Shown piece by piece: positions 42,350 through 50,150 of a stretch of DNA of 64,000 nt. The notes under the pieces were generated by a model. It made no database searches and was not told the origin of the DNA. It saw nothing but the letters and a program-made list of their open reading frames with translations. Source of the DNA: Mycobacterium sp. DL99 (GTDB lineage: Bacteria > Actinomycetota > Actinomycetes > Mycobacteriales > Mycobacteriaceae); NCBI RefSeq assembly GCF_004762045.1, contig NZ_SJOM01000007.1, positions 3,297,906-3,361,905 on the forward strand, read 5' to 3'. Position 1 is the first letter of the stretch, and each line of letters begins with the position of its first letter. The translations under genes and the position numbers were made by a program.

Positions 42350-42691
42350 ATGAGTTGGATGATGGCTTCTGAGGCGCGAAACGCACTGACGAGAGCAGCC
42401 GTGGCGGCGATCGCTGGAGTGTTCGTGCTGGGCGCGGTTCCGGCGAACATGTCGTCCGTCGCTTCAGCAGCACCCCGCATACCCGCCACTCCTGAATCCC
42501 CCGTCAGCCCGGATGATCCGGCGTGCGCGACGGAGGGGTGGAATCCGGACTGCTTCGGCGGCATGTACGACCAAGTGCCAGACGACGGAATGCCCGGTGA
42601 CAACGCTGCCGAAGGCGGCATACCGGCTCCGGCAATGGTGCCGGATGTCGACGGGTCGATGAGCCCGCCCGGCACGCCTGGGGCCATCTAG
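42350..42691 (+). CDS. Small exported Pro-rich protein
   Basis: A 113-residue protein with a hydrophobic signal (ALTRAAVAAIAGVFVLGAV) and probable cleavage after SSVASAA. The mature part is short, Pro/Asp/Gly-rich and contains a Cys pair in DDPACATEGWNPDCFGGM. It is probably secreted. No domain is recognised, though similar short exported proteins are common in mycobacteria. An ATG at 42359 would shorten it by three residues. Confidence 0.6.
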   Translation: MSWMMASEARNALTRAAVAAIAGVFVLGAVPANMSSVASAAPRIPATPESPVSPDDPACATEGWNPDCFGGMYDQVPDDGMPGDNAAEGGIPAPAMVPDVDGSMSPPGTPGAI

Positions 42692-42740
42692 CGGCAACGC
42701 GTCCATCTCGACCAACCCTGAAGACCGGTCCTGCCGGCCC

Positions 42741-42905
42741 TCAATCGGCTCCTGCCGCGAACAGAATCAAATTGCCGTCCGGATCCCTCACAATGAAAGT
42801 TCCTGCACCCCAAGGCTCCGTCGTAAGAGTGCGATACAAGTCGACACCGAGGCCACGGTAGTCGACGAATGGGTCGCGTAGCGCAGCCGCCGACGTCAGA
42901 GACCC
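42741..42905 (-). pseudogene. C-terminal relic of a VOC/glyoxalase gene
   Basis: The minus strand reads RDPFVDYRGLGVDLYRTLTT, EPWGAGTFIVRDPDGNLILF and AAGAD before a stop, the characteristic last strand and metal Glu region of glyoxalase-like proteins. The N-terminal half is missing. It lies just upstream of the TetR operator. Confidence 0.6.
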
Positions 42906-42948
42906 GGTCGCGGCGCGAGGTGGATGCGCAGCTCGCTAGGCAGAGGTA

Positions 42949-42981
42949 GGCTATGACTACATTCTAGAAAGAGTCATAGCC
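42949..42981. promoter_or_regulatory. Operator of the TetR/DUF6653 operon
   Basis: A perfect inverted repeat, GGCTATGACT-N13-AGTCATAGCC, ends immediately before the ATG of the TetR gene and encloses a nearly centred TTCTAGAA. Binding there would block initiation, so negative autoregulation by the TetR protein is the simplest reading. The TATGACT half also resembles a -10 element. Confidence 0.7.
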
Positions 42982-43578
42982 ATGGCGACAGCGTTCACGC
43001 AGAACGAGAAACAACGAATCAACGACGCCCTACTGGACGCCGGTGAGCAGCGGTTCATCGCGCAGGGCCTGAAGCAGACGTCGCTCGACGACCTCGTCGC
43101 GGCAGTGGGCATCGCCAAAGGCAGTTTCTATGCCTTCTTCGACTCGAAGGAGTCGCTCTACCTCGAGGTGATGCTGAAGCGGGCGCCGAGCGTTGCCGCC
43201 CGCATCGCCGCCACGCTCGAGTCCCCGGTGAGCGAGGACGGACTCGTGAAAGTCCTGCGCAGTGTCACCGACGCCCTGGCCGACGATCCCATGTACCGAC
43301 GGCTGATTACCCGACCCGAGGAACTCGACGCCGTAACCGACCGGCTCGGCAACGATCAGATCGCTCGTGTCACACCGCATCTCGTGACGCCGCTGCTCGA
43401 CTATCTGACGACGGGACAACGTGAGGGCGCCCTTGTCGACGACATCGAACCGGCCGTACTGCTCCAAGTCATTCGCGCCATCGGCCTGGTGGTCATGCAC
43501 CGCGACCGCTTCGAGCCCGGCTACGACGCCGTGCTTGACGCCACTATCCGCACACTGGCGAGAGGAATGCTCCGATGA
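42982..43578 (+). CDS. TetR family transcriptional regulator
   Basis: A 198-residue TetR protein. The helix-turn-helix is at residues about 15-60 (IAQGLKQTSLDDLVAAVGIA then KGSFYAFFDSKESLY), with a C-terminal ligand domain. Its ATG abuts a perfect 10-base inverted repeat, and its stop overlaps the start of the DUF6653 gene (ATGA), so regulator and membrane protein form one autoregulated operon. Confidence 0.88.
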   Translation: MATAFTQNEKQRINDALLDAGEQRFIAQGLKQTSLDDLVAAVGIAKGSFYAFFDSKESLYLEVMLKRAPSVAARIAATLESPVSEDGLVKVLRSVTDALADDPMYRRLITRPEELDAVTDRLGNDQIARVTPHLVTPLLDYLTTGQREGALVDDIEPAVLLQVIRAIGLVVMHRDRFEPGYDAVLDATIRTLARGMLR

Positions 43579-44054
43579 GCCTGCTGGACAGGTACGCCCG
43601 CATGGCTGGGATGAGCGACGAGGCGTGGCGGCGCCATGCCAATCCGTGGAGCGTGTGGACCAGATTCGCGGCCATCCCCCCGGCGATCCTGGCGATCTGG
43701 AGTCGCACGTGGATCGGCTGGTGGGCACTTGTCCCACTGGCGGTGGTCGCGCTGTGGCTGTGGTGGAACCCGCACGCGTTCGCGCCGATCGACAAGCCGA
43801 CCGCCTGGTCGTCGAAGGGCATCTACGGCGAGCGGATGTGGATGCGCGATCGGAGCCGAATTCCACAGGGATTCAAGGTCGTCCAACGCATTTGGACCTT
43901 GAACGCGCTCGCCGGATTCGCCATGCTCGTGTACGGGTTGATTGCCCTCGAGCCGTGGCCGACAGCATCGGGTGCCGCGTTGATCGTCCTCGGTCAGCTG
44001 TGGCGCATCGACCGACTCGGCATTCTCTACGAGCAGTCCGACAAGGATGCGTAG
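43575..44054 (+). CDS. DUF6653 family membrane protein
   Basis: A 159-residue protein. The opening MAGMSDEAWRRHANPWSVWT and the central KGIYGERMWMRDRSRIP are the family's conserved features. Hydrophobic segments near residues 32-65 and 105-135 suggest three or four membrane helices. Function is unknown. It is the only apparent target of the TetR gene it overlaps, making it a candidate ligand-inducible envelope protein. Confidence 0.75.
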   Translation: MSLLDRYARMAGMSDEAWRRHANPWSVWTRFAAIPPAILAIWSRTWIGWWALVPLAVVALWLWWNPHAFAPIDKPTAWSSKGIYGERMWMRDRSRIPQGFKVVQRIWTLNALAGFAMLVYGLIALEPWPTASGAALIVLGQLWRIDRLGILYEQSDKDA

Positions 44055-44065
44055 GGACTTTGCGT

Positions 44066-45649
44066 CTACTCTCGCGTCGCCATGACGACGAGCCCGTAGG
44101 CCACCGCAAAGCGATGGCCTAGCTGTCCACCCACGTTGCCCCGCCCGACGCTGACCTCATGGCCGAGTTGTTCACTGACCGCCCTGACGAGTTCATCGTC
44201 GCTGGCTCCCCCGCCGACCAGGAGCACCCCGGTTGCACCGGCCGACACCTGTTCCAGTCCCCTCATCACATTGCCGCCGATGACCAGCCGTTTGGCCGCG
44301 AGTCGCCAACTGCGCCATTCTGTTCCGGACATCCGCGACGTAAACGGCAGTAGGCCGCTGGGAGCCGAGGTCAGCAGCCACCCCGTGCACCGGCCGCTGA
44401 TCGGCTTGTCGAGAAACTGGCGACGGCCATGCTCATCCTCGACGAGTTGGACGGTGACCGCCGTGACCGCCTCCGCGCGTTTTGCGTACTCTGCGGCGCT
44501 TCTGGAGATGTCGAGGGCGCTGGCGGTGGCGGTGGTGAGCAGTTGCCCCGCCCCGGGCAGGACGACGCGGGATCCGTTCGTGACGACGTCCACCGTGCCG
44601 CCGCCGACGTCCACCACCACGACGCCGTCGGTGACGCCGGGCGTGGTCAGGGCCCCGACCCGCGCAGCGGCTGCCTCCGAGTCGATTTGGGTTACATCAA
44701 CCCCGAGAACTCCCCCGAGCACATCTGCGCCGGCCGGCGGGGCCTCCGCACCACCCATGGTGGCCATCACCACACTGTCGACGGCGACCGATCCCCGTCG
44801 TGAATTTGCCTGTGCCGCAATATCAGCCAGATGGATGGCATGAACCAGGTCGGCCGGTTCACCGGCTTCGGAGGCTGGGTCGGTCGTCCGCAGAGTTGTT
44901 GTGTCGAGCGCCGGTGCAGAACTGTCGAGCGAAACGACCGCGCATGCGCTGTCGAAGAGCCGGTCCGCGACGACCCGGGCGTCGACCCGTTCGTCGTCGC
45001 GCAGGCCGAACACATCGGCCAGCCAGAACGGGTCGGTGAGGTGCTGCAGTGGAGCCACGCCCTGGCGCACCTCGACAGCGATGAGCGTTGCCGAAAGCAG
45101 TTGCCGCACATCGATATCATCAACCACCGGCAGTGCGGCCCCGAGCCGGTTCGACACCAGCACGGCCTCGTCGTTCTCCGTCAGCACCGCAACGACGTTC
45201 CGACCATCCTCGACTGCCGCATTCACCGCGCCGGCCACCTCGCGGTAACCCCAATCCCGGGTCGCGCAGGCAACGACCGGGCGACCGTCGACCGTCCCGA
45301 GACGGTCAACCGGTACGGGAACACCGACCCCGACGGCATCGCCCGCGGTTGTTGCCGCCGACCGGGTGGCGATGGTGAGGCGCCCGGTGCGCCGGGTCTC
45401 CAGCTTGACCCGTTCGACGGACGACCGCACGGGAGCGGTGGGGGCGAACGCGGCCCGTTCGATCGCCAGCCCGTGCGCTTCGGCCAGCCGTCGTGCCAGC
45501 TGTGCGGCTCCCTGGACCGCCCGCACCGACCCCTTGCCGCCGCGCGTCGGCGTGCGCGCGCTGGTCAACACCTCGAGTTCGGTGCCCGCACGGCAGAGCA
45601 CCACCTCGGTGGTGGAATTGCCGATGTCGACGCCGGCCCAGATGGTCAT
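44066..45649 (-). CDS. ddrA: Diol dehydratase reactivase, large (ATPase) subunit
   Basis: A 527-residue actin-fold chaperone that exchanges inactivated cobalamin for adenosylcobalamin in diol/glycerol dehydratase at the cost of ATP. The phosphate-1 motif is AGVDIGNSTTEVVL at the N-terminus, the swivelling insert follows, and the phosphate-2/adenosine motifs VVVVDVGGGTVDVV and LLVGGGASDDELV are in the C-terminal half. It is somewhat shorter than the roughly 600-residue enterobacterial DdrA. No separate small reactivase subunit (DdrB) is seen nearby. Its start overlaps the small-subunit stop by four bases. Confidence 0.88.
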   Translation of the reverse strand: MTIWAGVDIGNSTTEVVLCRAGTELEVLTSARTPTRGGKGSVRAVQGAAQLARRLAEAHGLAIERAAFAPTAPVRSSVERVKLETRRTGRLTIATRSAATTAGDAVGVGVPVPVDRLGTVDGRPVVACATRDWGYREVAGAVNAAVEDGRNVVAVLTENDEAVLVSNRLGAALPVVDDIDVRQLLSATLIAVEVRQGVAPLQHLTDPFWLADVFGLRDDERVDARVVADRLFDSACAVVSLDSSAPALDTTTLRTTDPASEAGEPADLVHAIHLADIAAQANSRRGSVAVDSVVMATMGGAEAPPAGADVLGGVLGVDVTQIDSEAAAARVGALTTPGVTDGVVVVDVGGGTVDVVTNGSRVVLPGAGQLLTTATASALDISRSAAEYAKRAEAVTAVTVQLVEDEHGRRQFLDKPISGRCTGWLLTSAPSGLLPFTSRMSGTEWRSWRLAAKRLVIGGNVMRGLEQVSAGATGVLLVGGGASDDELVRAVSEQLGHEVSVGRGNVGGQLGHRFAVAYGLVVMATRE

Positions 45650-46005
45650 CGCAGCAGGCCGCGCCGTTGGTAGACCTCGGCGGCCTCGCGGACGAATTCG
45701 GCGCAGATGTGCGCCTGCTGTCCGGCCAACTTCTGTGCAAGATCCTGCAACTCGGCGAACGTGGAGCGACCCGGTCGAAGGGCCTCGTACGCCGACAGCA
45801 TGTCGTCAGAGCTCAGCGCGGTCATCTCGGCCGCTCGCCGCAGATTCATGGCCAGCTGTGCCGACCCGGTGCGCTCGGCAGTAGCTGCCTGAACGAGCAG
45901 GGTCTCTCGGCTGATCCGGATGTCGTCAAGGGCAAGGTCCCCGTTGCGGGCAGCCTCGACGGTCACCTCGGCGACGCTCCGGCCGGAGTGTGAGGAGACG
46001 GTCAT
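45646..46005 (-). CDS. pduE: Diol/glycerol dehydratase small subunit
   Basis: A 119-residue small (gamma) subunit. DIRISRETLLVQAATAERTG, LAMNLRRAAEMTAL, YEALRPGRSTFAEL and ICAEFVREAAEVYQRRGLL follow the PduE/DhaB3 pattern. It has four-base overlaps with the genes on both sides, so it is made in fixed ratio with the catalytic subunit. Confidence 0.92.
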   Translation of the reverse strand: MTVSSHSGRSVAEVTVEAARNGDLALDDIRISRETLLVQAATAERTGSAQLAMNLRRAAEMTALSSDDMLSAYEALRPGRSTFAELQDLAQKLAGQQAHICAEFVREAAEVYQRRGLLR

Positions 46006-48281
46006 TGCGTGAACTCCAGTTCGATGTGGGGGTTTCGGTTCTCGTCGCGGTGTTCGGACTGCTCCCGCTCGATGGCGACCATCGACACCACCCTGGTGTG
46101 GTATCTCGCGGTGATCGCCTCCTCCGTGTAGGCGTTGCGCATCGGGGCGGGAGTAGCGCCCTTGGCGTGCCGGCCGGCATTGATCCCGATGAGCCGGTAC
46201 ATCTCCGGTGTGATGAGCGGTGCGACGCTGAGCAATTCGAGATTGGCCAGCGGTGTGAGGTCACGCCGGTGGATGATCGTCGTGCCCTTGGCCTGGAGTC
46301 CGACCGCGATGCCGGATCCGGACAGCTGAGCCGCGGACTTCCCGATCGCGCCGAGGTCGATGCTGTCGGTGATCCGGACCAGTCGCGGCACGCACTGCTC
46401 CTCCTCGAGCCCGGCCAGGATCTGTTCCAGCACGTCATAGATGGTCAGGCCCGAAAGTGTCCGAAACAACTTGGTGCCGAACGCCGGTGAGACACCGATG
46501 ACGACGTCCCGCGGGTCGTCGCCCACCCGCGCGGCGCCGACCGAAACGAGCCGCTCCGTCTGGGCGAAGGTGGCCTGCTCCTTGACCAGATCGGCCACCG
46601 ACCTCGCCTGCCGGACGGCGTCGATCTGGGCCTGCCGTTCCGGTGATGGCCGATAGCCCGTCCCGGGTCCGCGGTAGTCGTTCGGATCCTGCAGCGCCGA
46701 CAGCACATTCATCTCCTCGTCGAAGATGGCGGCAGTCTGCAGGTAGTCGCCGGTGACTCTGGCCTTGGCCATGCCCAGCACACGGTCGGCGAGGTCGGTG
46801 AAACCGGTCTCGGCGAGCGCGGTGACGATATCGAGCACGGTGAGCCCCGACTGGTCGATCATCCTGGCCGCGCTGAGCACCTTGACCCCGTCGGTCTCCG
46901 GCAGATCCTTGGAACCTTGCGCTCCCACAACGGCTTCCACGTGATCGTCGTCGAAGTCGGCGAGGCCGAGATACTCGAAGACCGCACGGGTGGCTTCGGC
47001 GGCCAGCCGCCGCATCGCCTCCAGCGTGGTCGGGTCGACCGACCGCAATCCCCCGTCGACGCCCCAGTCCCGCTGCAGCACCAGGTAGTCGTCGAGATCG
47101 TCGGCATTGAAGTTCGAAGGCCCGAACATGTTGTCGTAGGCGGACACGGACCCAAAGCCCGAGAAGATGAAATCCGAGCCGGACAGCAGCACCGGTAACG
47201 TCCGGCTGGTCCGGCGCATCGTCGACTCGGACATCAAACTGTCGTTGCCGCTGCACGACTCCAGCCCGCGCAGCATGACCATCAGGTTCTCGGCTATCAG
47301 TTCGCGAACACCTCCGGGCACCGAGGCCGTGATGCCCGCACCGTCGATACCGCCGTTCTGCACGCCCTGCGCTCCGATGCCCTTGGCCAGCGCCACGCAC
47401 CGAGACTCCAAGTAGTTCATGGACTTTCGCTCGGCCTGGCCCATGAGTACCTCGGAGCCGGCCCCACTCGACAACCGCATCTTGATGCCGCGCGAGGCGT
47501 ACGACGAGGTCAGGAACGCCTTGGACCACGGGGTGTCGTCGCCGTCGGTGAAGACCTGCTCGGTGCCGTACACCGACACCGTCTCGGCATAGGACACCAG
47601 CCCGCGCACACCCAGCTCCAGCTCGCGGGCCTCCTCGACAGAGCACTGGGTCAGGGCACCGGGCGCGGGCACCTGGGAACCGATCAGCAGCCCCACCGCG
47701 ACGGCCGGGGCATCGTCGAGCACCGGCACCGTCGCCTCCAGCTCCCGGAACCCGTAGACCACGGCGGTAGCCGCATCCGCGGCGATCAGCAACGGATCGT
47801 CGAGCCGATTGGTGACGTGGGCCTGATTCGCCGGGGTCCGGCGCGCGCGCATCTTCATCATCGCCATCTGGATCTCGACCGGTTGCAGCATCGCGACGAC
47901 GCGAGCCATCTTGGCCGGGGTCAGTCCCGCACAGACCCGCAGCACCTGCTCACGGGGCACGCTCGAATCCACGATCATCCGCGCCAGATCGGTCTCGTCC
48001 ATGGCCATCGACCGCGGCGCCTCGGCGTGGTCGATGGCGTACCGCACGATGAACTCGTCGATCGTGTCGAAGCTCGCGGCCGGGGTCGAGTCCATCTCCA
48101 GCACGCTGCCGTCGTCGGCCACGACCCAGGACGGTGCCGGGTCGTAGGGCGAAAGGTGCGAGATCATGCCCAGGTCCGGGTCGGGCTCGGCGAACCCGTC
48201 GAGGTTGACGCGCTGCTCGTCCAACAGCCGAATGCGTCCCAGCCGATGATCCTGCTCGATGTCGGTGCTGTTCAAGTGCAT
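46002..48281 (-). CDS. pduCD: Adenosylcobalamin-dependent diol/glycerol dehydratase, fused large and medium subunits
   Basis: A 759-residue fusion. Residues 1 to about 555 form the TIM-barrel large subunit (RLLDEQRVNLDGFAEPDPDL, SSGAGSEVLMGQAERKSMNY, GVQNGGIDGAGIT, NDYRGPGTGYRPS). After a linker, residues about 585-745 are the cobalamin-contacting medium subunit (DVVIGVSPAFGTKLFRTLSG, LTIYDVLEQILAGLEEE, VGLQAKGTTIIHRRDLTPL). The enzyme turns 1,2-diols or glycerol into aldehydes plus water by radical chemistry. ATG 48281 begins MHLNSTDIEQDHRLGRI; upstream in-frame codons lie in the promoter region. The genes are divergent from an APC permease; no microcompartment shell, aldehyde dehydrogenase or alcohol dehydrogenase is adjacent. 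Confidence 0.92.
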   Translation of the reverse strand: MHLNSTDIEQDHRLGRIRLLDEQRVNLDGFAEPDPDLGMISHLSPYDPAPSWVVADDGSVLEMDSTPAASFDTIDEFIVRYAIDHAEAPRSMAMDETDLARMIVDSSVPREQVLRVCAGLTPAKMARVVAMLQPVEIQMAMMKMRARRTPANQAHVTNRLDDPLLIAADAATAVVYGFRELEATVPVLDDAPAVAVGLLIGSQVPAPGALTQCSVEEARELELGVRGLVSYAETVSVYGTEQVFTDGDDTPWSKAFLTSSYASRGIKMRLSSGAGSEVLMGQAERKSMNYLESRCVALAKGIGAQGVQNGGIDGAGITASVPGGVRELIAENLMVMLRGLESCSGNDSLMSESTMRRTSRTLPVLLSGSDFIFSGFGSVSAYDNMFGPSNFNADDLDDYLVLQRDWGVDGGLRSVDPTTLEAMRRLAAEATRAVFEYLGLADFDDDHVEAVVGAQGSKDLPETDGVKVLSAARMIDQSGLTVLDIVTALAETGFTDLADRVLGMAKARVTGDYLQTAAIFDEEMNVLSALQDPNDYRGPGTGYRPSPERQAQIDAVRQARSVADLVKEQATFAQTERLVSVGAARVGDDPRDVVIGVSPAFGTKLFRTLSGLTIYDVLEQILAGLEEEQCVPRLVRITDSIDLGAIGKSAAQLSGSGIAVGLQAKGTTIIHRRDLTPLANLELLSVAPLITPEMYRLIGINAGRHAKGATPAPMRNAYTEEAITARYHTRVVSMVAIEREQSEHRDENRNPHIELEFTQ

Positions 48282-48363
48282 GCCCGTCGCCGTGCCTCTC
48301 TGATTGCCTGACGGGCACAGCATTGACCGAACGTCAGGGTGCGAACAACGACGTACGCAGTCC

Positions 48364-48436
48364 TTCCAACAAGTTGTGTGATGCGGGCACCACATCCGGA
48401 TAGTGGTGTGACCTGGCCTACAACAAGGTGTTGGAA
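48364..48436. promoter_or_regulatory. Inverted repeats in the divergent dehydratase/permease promoter region
   Basis: TTCCAACAAGTTGTG (48364-48378) faces ACAACAAGGTGTTGGAA (48420-48436) as a related inverted copy, and CACCAC-N9-GTGGTG lies between them (48388-48408). The nested symmetry between the two divergent starts suits binding of the PucR-type activator encoded downstream of the permease. The TCCAACAAGTTGTG part is one base off the KstR consensus, which is probably chance. Confidence 0.45.
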
Positions 48437-48542
48437 AGAGCCGTCCCACCCCTGGCCCACGAGACGTCCGTCTCGCAGACTTCACCGGTACTCGACGGAG
48501 CCGGCGATCTGCGGCCCCGGTGGCAGTGGAAGGGATCCGCGC

Positions 48543-49973
48543 ATGACCCAGGTTGTCGACGCTGACAACTCACGAAGTAGCGAACCATCACCGGACGGTC
48601 GCCCCGCAAAATTGCGGGGAAGACTCGGCGTCCCCTCGATTGTCCTGATGGTTGTGGCCGCCGCAGCACCGCTGTCGACCATCGGTGGCAACGTGCCGAT
48701 CGCGATGGTGCTCGGCAAGACGACGGGTATTCCGGTCGCGTTTCTGGTGGCAGGGGCGATCTTCCTGCTCTTTGCCGCCGCCTTCGTCGCGATGTCGAAG
48801 TATGTGACCAATCCCGGTGCGTTCTACGCGTACATCCAGATGGCACTCGGCCGTGCGGCCGGGGCCGGCGCCGCCGTGCTTGCCCTTCCCGCCTACATGG
48901 CCACCCTCCTCGGTGTCTCGGCGTATGACGGGGTCATCCTCAACGGCCTCATCACCCGGTTCGGCGGACCGGACATCCCGTGGTGGTTGCTCACCGCGCT
49001 GGTACTCGCGGTTGTCGCCTGGCTGGGTTACCGCGACATCGACCTCAGCGCCAAGGTCCTCGGCATCTTCCTGGTGTCGGAGGTGGCCATCCTCGTCGTC
49101 CTCGACCTGGTCATCGTTCTGCGGGGCGGTGAGCACGGGATCACCGGCGACTCGTTCAACGCCCAGGGCATCGCCGGTGGGCTCGGGATCGCCCTGCTGT
49201 ACGCCCTGTGGGGCTTCGTCGGTGTCGAGGCGACCGCGGTCTTCCGGGACGAGGCCAAGGACCCGGACCGGACCGTCCCGCGGGCGACCTACTGGGCCGT
49301 CGGCATCGTGGCGAGCTTCTACGCCTTCTCGAGCTGGGCACTGATCGAGGGCAACGGTGGCCCGGACGCCATCGCGGCGGCCGAGGCCGATCCAGACAAC
49401 TTCATGGTGAACACCGCGCAGCAGTACCTCGGCATGCTGGGGCGCGACCTGACCACCGGCTTCTGGTTCATCAGCGTCTTCGCGTGTGCCCTGGCCTTCC
49501 ACAACATCGCGTCCCGTTACGCCTTCGCACTGGGCCAGAGCGGTGTTTTCCCGAAGCGTCTGGGCGAGGTCCATGGCCGCCATGGCGCTCCGTCGAACGC
49601 TTCGATCGCCATCACCGTGGCCTCGTTCGTGATGATGGGCATCTTCGTCGCGCTCAAGCTGGACCCGGTGCTGCAGATCTTCGGGCCGCTCGGTGGTCTG
49701 GGCATCCTCGCGCTGGCGATCCTGTGGTTACTGACGACGATCTCCGTGGTGATCTTCTTCCGCCGCCGCGGTGACTCGACCCGCCAGGTGGTGTTGGGTT
49801 CGGCAGCCACGCTCGCCCTGGCCGGGGCGCTGGTGCTGGTTGTGTCGAATCTGACCCTGATCGTCGGTGGCAGCTCCACCCTCGCGGTGATCTTCGGCGT
49901 GATGCCGCTGGTGTTCTTCGGAGTCGGGATGCTTCTCAGCCGACGGTCGACCGTGGACCTGTCCTCGGTGTGA
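48543..49973 (+). CDS. APC superfamily amino acid/amine permease
   Basis: A 476-residue transporter with about 12 transmembrane helices. The first helices contain PSIVLMVVAAAAPLSTIGGN, a typical APC start, and GFVGVEATAVFRDEAKDPDR matches the conserved loop after helix 6. ATG 48543 is preceded by GGAAGGGA. It is divergent from the diol dehydratase operon, suggesting import of the dehydratase substrate or of a compound converted to it. An APC protein would be unusual for a neutral diol and points to an amine such as an amino alcohol, although this is inference. Confidence 0.85.
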   Translation: MTQVVDADNSRSSEPSPDGRPAKLRGRLGVPSIVLMVVAAAAPLSTIGGNVPIAMVLGKTTGIPVAFLVAGAIFLLFAAAFVAMSKYVTNPGAFYAYIQMALGRAAGAGAAVLALPAYMATLLGVSAYDGVILNGLITRFGGPDIPWWLLTALVLAVVAWLGYRDIDLSAKVLGIFLVSEVAILVVLDLVIVLRGGEHGITGDSFNAQGIAGGLGIALLYALWGFVGVEATAVFRDEAKDPDRTVPRATYWAVGIVASFYAFSSWALIEGNGGPDAIAAAEADPDNFMVNTAQQYLGMLGRDLTTGFWFISVFACALAFHNIASRYAFALGQSGVFPKRLGEVHGRHGAPSNASIAITVASFVMMGIFVALKLDPVLQIFGPLGGLGILALAILWLLTTISVVIFFRRRGDSTRQVVLGSAATLALAGALVLVVSNLTLIVGGSSTLAVIFGVMPLVFFGVGMLLSRRSTVDLSSV

Positions 49974-49980
49974 TCGATGA

Positions 49981-50018
49981 GGGCATGCTCGCGGACTCTC
50001 CGGTCCGCGAGCATGCCC
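49981..50018. terminator. Perfect 16-base-pair hairpin after the permease gene
   Basis: GGGCATGCTCGCGGAC (49981-49996) pairs perfectly with GTCCGCGAGCATGCCC (50003-50018) across a six-base TCTCCG loop. It begins seven bases after the permease stop and 132 bases before pucR, so the regulator is likely to have its own promoter. Confidence 0.8.
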
Positions 50019-50150
50019 CTCACGTGCTGCGAGAACGCCCACGATTCGCTGGTACCGTCGAGCTCGGGGGGTGTGGGTGTGCCGCCGCGGTCTCGCCGAC
50101 AAGAACAACGAACAAGCGGGCCGCAACGGTAGATCAGGAGAAGGCGCGAC

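Noticed and set aside
44831..45673. A 280-codon plus-strand frame opposite the reactivase
   Set aside because: It is a shadow of the actin-fold reactivase gene, whose motifs are unambiguous.
48365..48378. Possible KstR operator in the dehydratase/permease gap
   Set aside because: The last fixed base is wrong, and the sequence is better explained as an arm of the inverted repeat linked to PucR.
48588..49583. A 331-codon minus-strand frame opposite the permease
   Set aside because: It is a compositional shadow of a high-GC membrane protein gene and has no recognised motifs.
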